From positions 1 through 16,075 of the forward strand of contig NZ_JAYKBP010000008.1 of the NCBI RefSeq assembly GCF_035282405.1: a stretch of DNA of 16,075 bases. The letters are read 5' to 3'. The position numbers and the translations under genes were made by a program. The notes under the pieces are model-generated. The model was given only the letters and a program-made list of their open reading frames with translations. It did not search any database and was not told the DNA's origin. This document shows, one piece after another, positions 14,487-16,075 of the stretch (position 1 is its first letter; each line of letters opens with the position of its first letter). This stretch comes from Parvimonas sp035282405 (GTDB lineage: Bacteria; Bacillota; Clostridia; Tissierellales; Peptoniphilaceae).

Positions 14487-15128
14487 CTATGAGCTTTCTT
14501 TTAATTTTTTAAATTCTTCTCTTTCCATTTTAGAAAAGATACATCCACAATAATCTTGTCTATACATCCCAAACATTAATGAAAGTTCTACACTTCTTTT
14601 ATAACCATTTCTCTTTTTAAAATCTGATGGAAGATGTTTAATTCCAATTTCTTCAGCAACTTTTTGACCAATTTCATTTAAAATTTGTGAATTTTTATGA
14701 GGACTTATTGTAAGTGTTGTTGTAAAATAATCAAACTTTTCAGCTTTTGCCAACAATGCAGCCTCTCTTAGTCTTAATTCATAACAATTATGACAACGAA
14801 TGGAACCTTCTTTCAGTTTTTCCATTCCCTTTACTATTTTATAAAATCTATCAACATCATACTTACCAACTACCATATTTATCGAATATTTTCCATTAAT
14901 TTTTTCAATCAATTTTTTTTGCTCTTCAACTCTAAAAAAATACTCTTCCTTAGGATAAATATTTGGATTGTAGTAAAAAATTGTAATTCTAAAATAATTA
15001 GACAAATATTCAAGACAATAACTACTGCAGGGTCCACAACATGAATGTAGTAGAAGAGTTGGTGCATAGTTATTTTTTTCATTTTCTTTTATTATATTAT
15101 CTAATAATAATTGATAATTCTCTTTCAT
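14487..15128 (-). CDS. queH: Epoxyqueuosine reductase QueH
   Basis: A 213-aa enzyme of the former DUF208 family that catalyses the last step of queuosine synthesis in tRNA, reducing epoxyqueuosine, and replaces the unrelated QueG. The conserved cysteines are all present: HSCCGPCSSYC (28-38), RCHNCYELRL (111-120) and DYCGCIFS (192-199), expected to hold the iron-sulfur cluster and second metal site. YNPNIYPKEEYFFR (53-66) and TTTLTISPHKN (136-146) are also family hallmarks. I start at ATG 15128 because AAGGAGG lies five or six bases upstream; a longer ORF start ten codons earlier would lie in the promoter region. No other Q-pathway gene is in the window. Confidence 0.95.
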   Translation of the reverse strand: MKENYQLLLDNIIKENEKNNYAPTLLLHSCCGPCSSYCLEYLSNYFRITIFYYNPNIYPKEEYFFRVEEQKKLIEKINGKYSINMVVGKYDVDRFYKIVKGMEKLKEGSIRCHNCYELRLREAALLAKAEKFDYFTTTLTISPHKNSQILNEIGQKVAEEIGIKHLPSDFKKRNGYKRSVELSLMFGMYRQDYCGCIFSKMEREEFKKLKESS

Positions 15129-15148
15129 ACTTGCCTCCTTATGATATA

Positions 15149-15177
15149 ATTTTAACACAAATAAGCTTTAAAATCAA
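15149..15177 (-). promoter_or_regulatory. Promoter of queH-tRNA-Arg
   Basis: -35 TTGATT (15172-15177), a 17-bp spacer and an extended -10, TGTTAAAAT (TAAAAT at 15149-15154), on the minus strand. It lies 20 bp upstream of the queH start, so the leader is very short. Confidence 0.7.
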
Positions 15178-15232
15178 ATCTTAGTCAATTATAAACTATC
15201 CTCACTTTATTCAATTTAAGCTAATTTTACAC

Positions 15233-15261
15233 AAAAAAAGAATAATCTTTCGATTATTCTT
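15233..15261 (-). terminator. Terminator of the rRNA-tRNA operon
   Basis: AAGAATAATC (15238-15247) pairs perfectly with GATTATTCTT (15252-15261) around a 4-nt loop that reads GAAA on the transcript. It is followed by seven T on the minus strand. It lies directly after tRNA-fMet and closes the operon. Confidence 0.93.
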
Positions 15262-15262
15262 A

Positions 15263-15339
<77 letters not shown>

Positions 15340-15353
15340 ATAATAAAAAAACT

Positions 15354-15442
15354 TGGTGCCGAGGACCGGAATCGAACCGGTACGATGAGTTAACATCGCA
15401 GGATTTTAAGTCCTGTGCGTCTGCCAGTTCCGCCACCCCGGC
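15354..15442 (-). tRNA. tRNA-Leu (anticodon TAA)
   Basis: An 89-nt class II tRNA. The acceptor stem begins GCCGGGG. The anticodon stem CAGGA/TCCTG encloses CTTAAAA, giving TAA (Leu, UUA). The long variable arm CGATGTTAACTCATCG forms a hairpin, and CCA is encoded at 15354-15356. Confidence 0.97.
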
Positions 15443-15447
15443 ACAAT

Positions 15448-15522
15448 TGGCTCCCAGGGTGGGGCTCGAACCCACAACCTACCGGTTAACAGCCGGGTGC
15501 TCCACCATTGAGCTACCTAGGA
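15448..15522 (-). tRNA. tRNA-Asn (anticodon GTT)
   Basis: A 75-nt tRNA. The acceptor stem TCCTAGG pairs with CCTGGGA, with discriminator G and encoded CCA. The anticodon loop CTGTTAA gives GTT (Asn). The first anticodon-stem pair is C-T and so unpaired. Its GUN-type anticodon makes it a queuosine substrate, relevant to the nearby queH. It follows the 5S rRNA by about three bases. Confidence 0.96.
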
Positions 15523-15525
15523 GTT

Positions 15526-15636
15526 TGGCTGTTTTCTATTCTCCCAATACGAGATGTATCAGTACCTTCGACATTTAAGAGCTTAACTTCTGTGTTCGGG
15601 ATGGGAACAGGTGTATCCTCCTAGCAATTACAGCCA
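15526..15636 (-). rRNA. rrf: 5S ribosomal RNA
   Basis: About 111 nt. The ends TGGCTG and CAGCCA pair as helix I. The 5' part has the classic ACACCTGTTCCCATCCCGAA stretch, then ACACAGAAGTTAAGCTCT, followed by TGTCGAAGGTACTGA and TTGGGAGAATAG for the loop E and helix IV/V arm. Length and order match ordinary bacterial 5S rRNA. Exact ends are inferred from the terminal pairing. Confidence 0.93.
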
Positions 15637-15658
15637 TACTTATTTGTTTACTTTTCTT

Positions 15659-15817
15659 TGCTGTTAAGCTCTGAGCTTTCACTGTCGAAACTTACCATTT
15701 GTTTCACAAATGGAGTTTCTTAGCATCTGACCTACGACGCAATCTCAGATTGCTGTTAGGTCATTAACTTCTGTGTTCGAGATGGGAACAGGTGTATCCT
15801 CTTAGCAATCACAGCCA
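15659..15817 (-). rRNA. Long 5S-like element, possible chimeric 5S pseudogene
   Basis: This lies between the 23S end and the normal 5S. Its first ~54 nt (from TGGCTG at 15817) match the normal 5S almost base for base through ACACAGAAGTTAA. After that it diverges. A hairpin TGACCTA...TAGGTCA containing GCAATC-TGA-GATTGC replaces the usual helix IV/V arm, then come CATTTG/CAAATG and AAGCTC/GAGCTT hairpins, ending near ACAGCA, which could pair with the 5' end. The total is ~159 nt instead of ~111. It may be a broken duplicate, a 5S with an expanded arm or a spacer RNA. It lacks the loop E sequence seen in the normal copy. Confidence 0.6.
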
Positions 15818-15896
15818 TACTTGTTTACTTTTTCTTTTTTCTTTTCTTTTCATATATTTCTGTTAAAACCCCTTCAACTAAAGAGTATATATTTCT

Positions 15897-16075
15897 GGTC
15901 AAGCTTTCGATTTATTAGTATCAGTTAGCTTTGATGTTGCCACCTTTACACCTCTGACCTATCTACGACATTTTCTGTATCGAATCTCTCTTGCATTGCT
16001 GCAACAGGAAATCTCATCTTGAGGGGGGCTTCGTGCTTAGATGCCTTCAGCACTTATCCCTTCCAGACTTAGCTA
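15897..16075 (-). rRNA. rrl: 23S ribosomal RNA, 3' end (partial)
   Basis: The window ends inside the 23S gene. On the minus strand it reads TAAGCACGAAGCCCCCCTC, then AAGATGAGATTTCC, later AGGTCAGAGGTGTAA and finally CTGATACTAATAAATCGA and GCTTGACC. All of these are standard domain VI landmarks in the right order. The 3' end near 15897 is set by similarity to the usual GCTTGACC terminus. The gene continues beyond 16075. Confidence 0.95.

Overview
The window is very AT-rich (roughly 28% GC by eye) and has strong AGGAGG-type ribosome binding sites, TTGACA/TATAAT promoters and hairpin-plus-U terminators. It also carries a type VII secretion LXG toxin and a Firmicute-type rRNA/tRNA cluster with encoded CCA ends. 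Together these suggest a low-GC anaerobic Firmicute, plausibly Peptoniphilaceae/Tissierellia (Parvimonas-like). The genus is a guess.

Layout. (1) 1-3840, accessory region, minus strand. It starts with tRNA-Lys(CTT) and its consensus promoter, followed in the map by a probable interbacterial toxin-immunity operon. The operon encodes a 586-aa LXG protein whose C-terminal region looks like the lipid II-attacking TelC type, then two tandem paralogous 216-aa membrane-anchored proteins that resemble TipC-type immunity proteins. The gap between the two paralogues contains a relic of the toxin gene's 3' end. (2) 3783-7145, minus strand. This is a tightly overlapping zinc-uptake operon, znuA-znuC-znuB plus a terminal lipoprotein with a Gly-Pro-Gly-Cys-Cys motif. 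It ends in a strong terminator and has candidate operators at its start. (3) 7266-9656, plus strand. A protein of unknown function is followed 19 bp later by nicotinate phosphoribosyltransferase (pncB), with a promoter in front and a terminator behind. (4) 9661-9791. Two tandem copies of a structured, GC-richer ~65-bp repeat lie between convergent genes; a base-pair covariation between the copies supports a folded form. (5) 9790-12690, minus strand. A compact overlapping operon encodes truA, a P-loop NTPase, tadA, a small unknown protein and a membrane-anchored non-specific nuclease. (6) 12716-14295, minus strand: a cardiolipin synthase. (7) 14398-15177, minus strand: queH followed 14 bp later by tRNA-Arg(CCT). 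(8) 15233-16075, minus strand: the end of an rRNA operon, in transcription order 23S 3' end, an abnormal long 5S-like element, a normal 5S, tRNA-Asn, tRNA-Leu, tRNA-fMet and a terminator.

The housekeeping half is dominated by tRNA biology: TruA pseudouridine, TadA inosine, QueH queuosine and five tRNAs. The points most worth a second look are the TelC/TipC-like module with its duplicated immunity gene and toxin-tail relic, the tandem covarying repeat, the 5S-like element that contains a segment collinear with the 23S 3' end, and the Cys-Cys lipoprotein in the zinc operon. Between 224 and 430 I see no gene, terminator or RNA that I can support.
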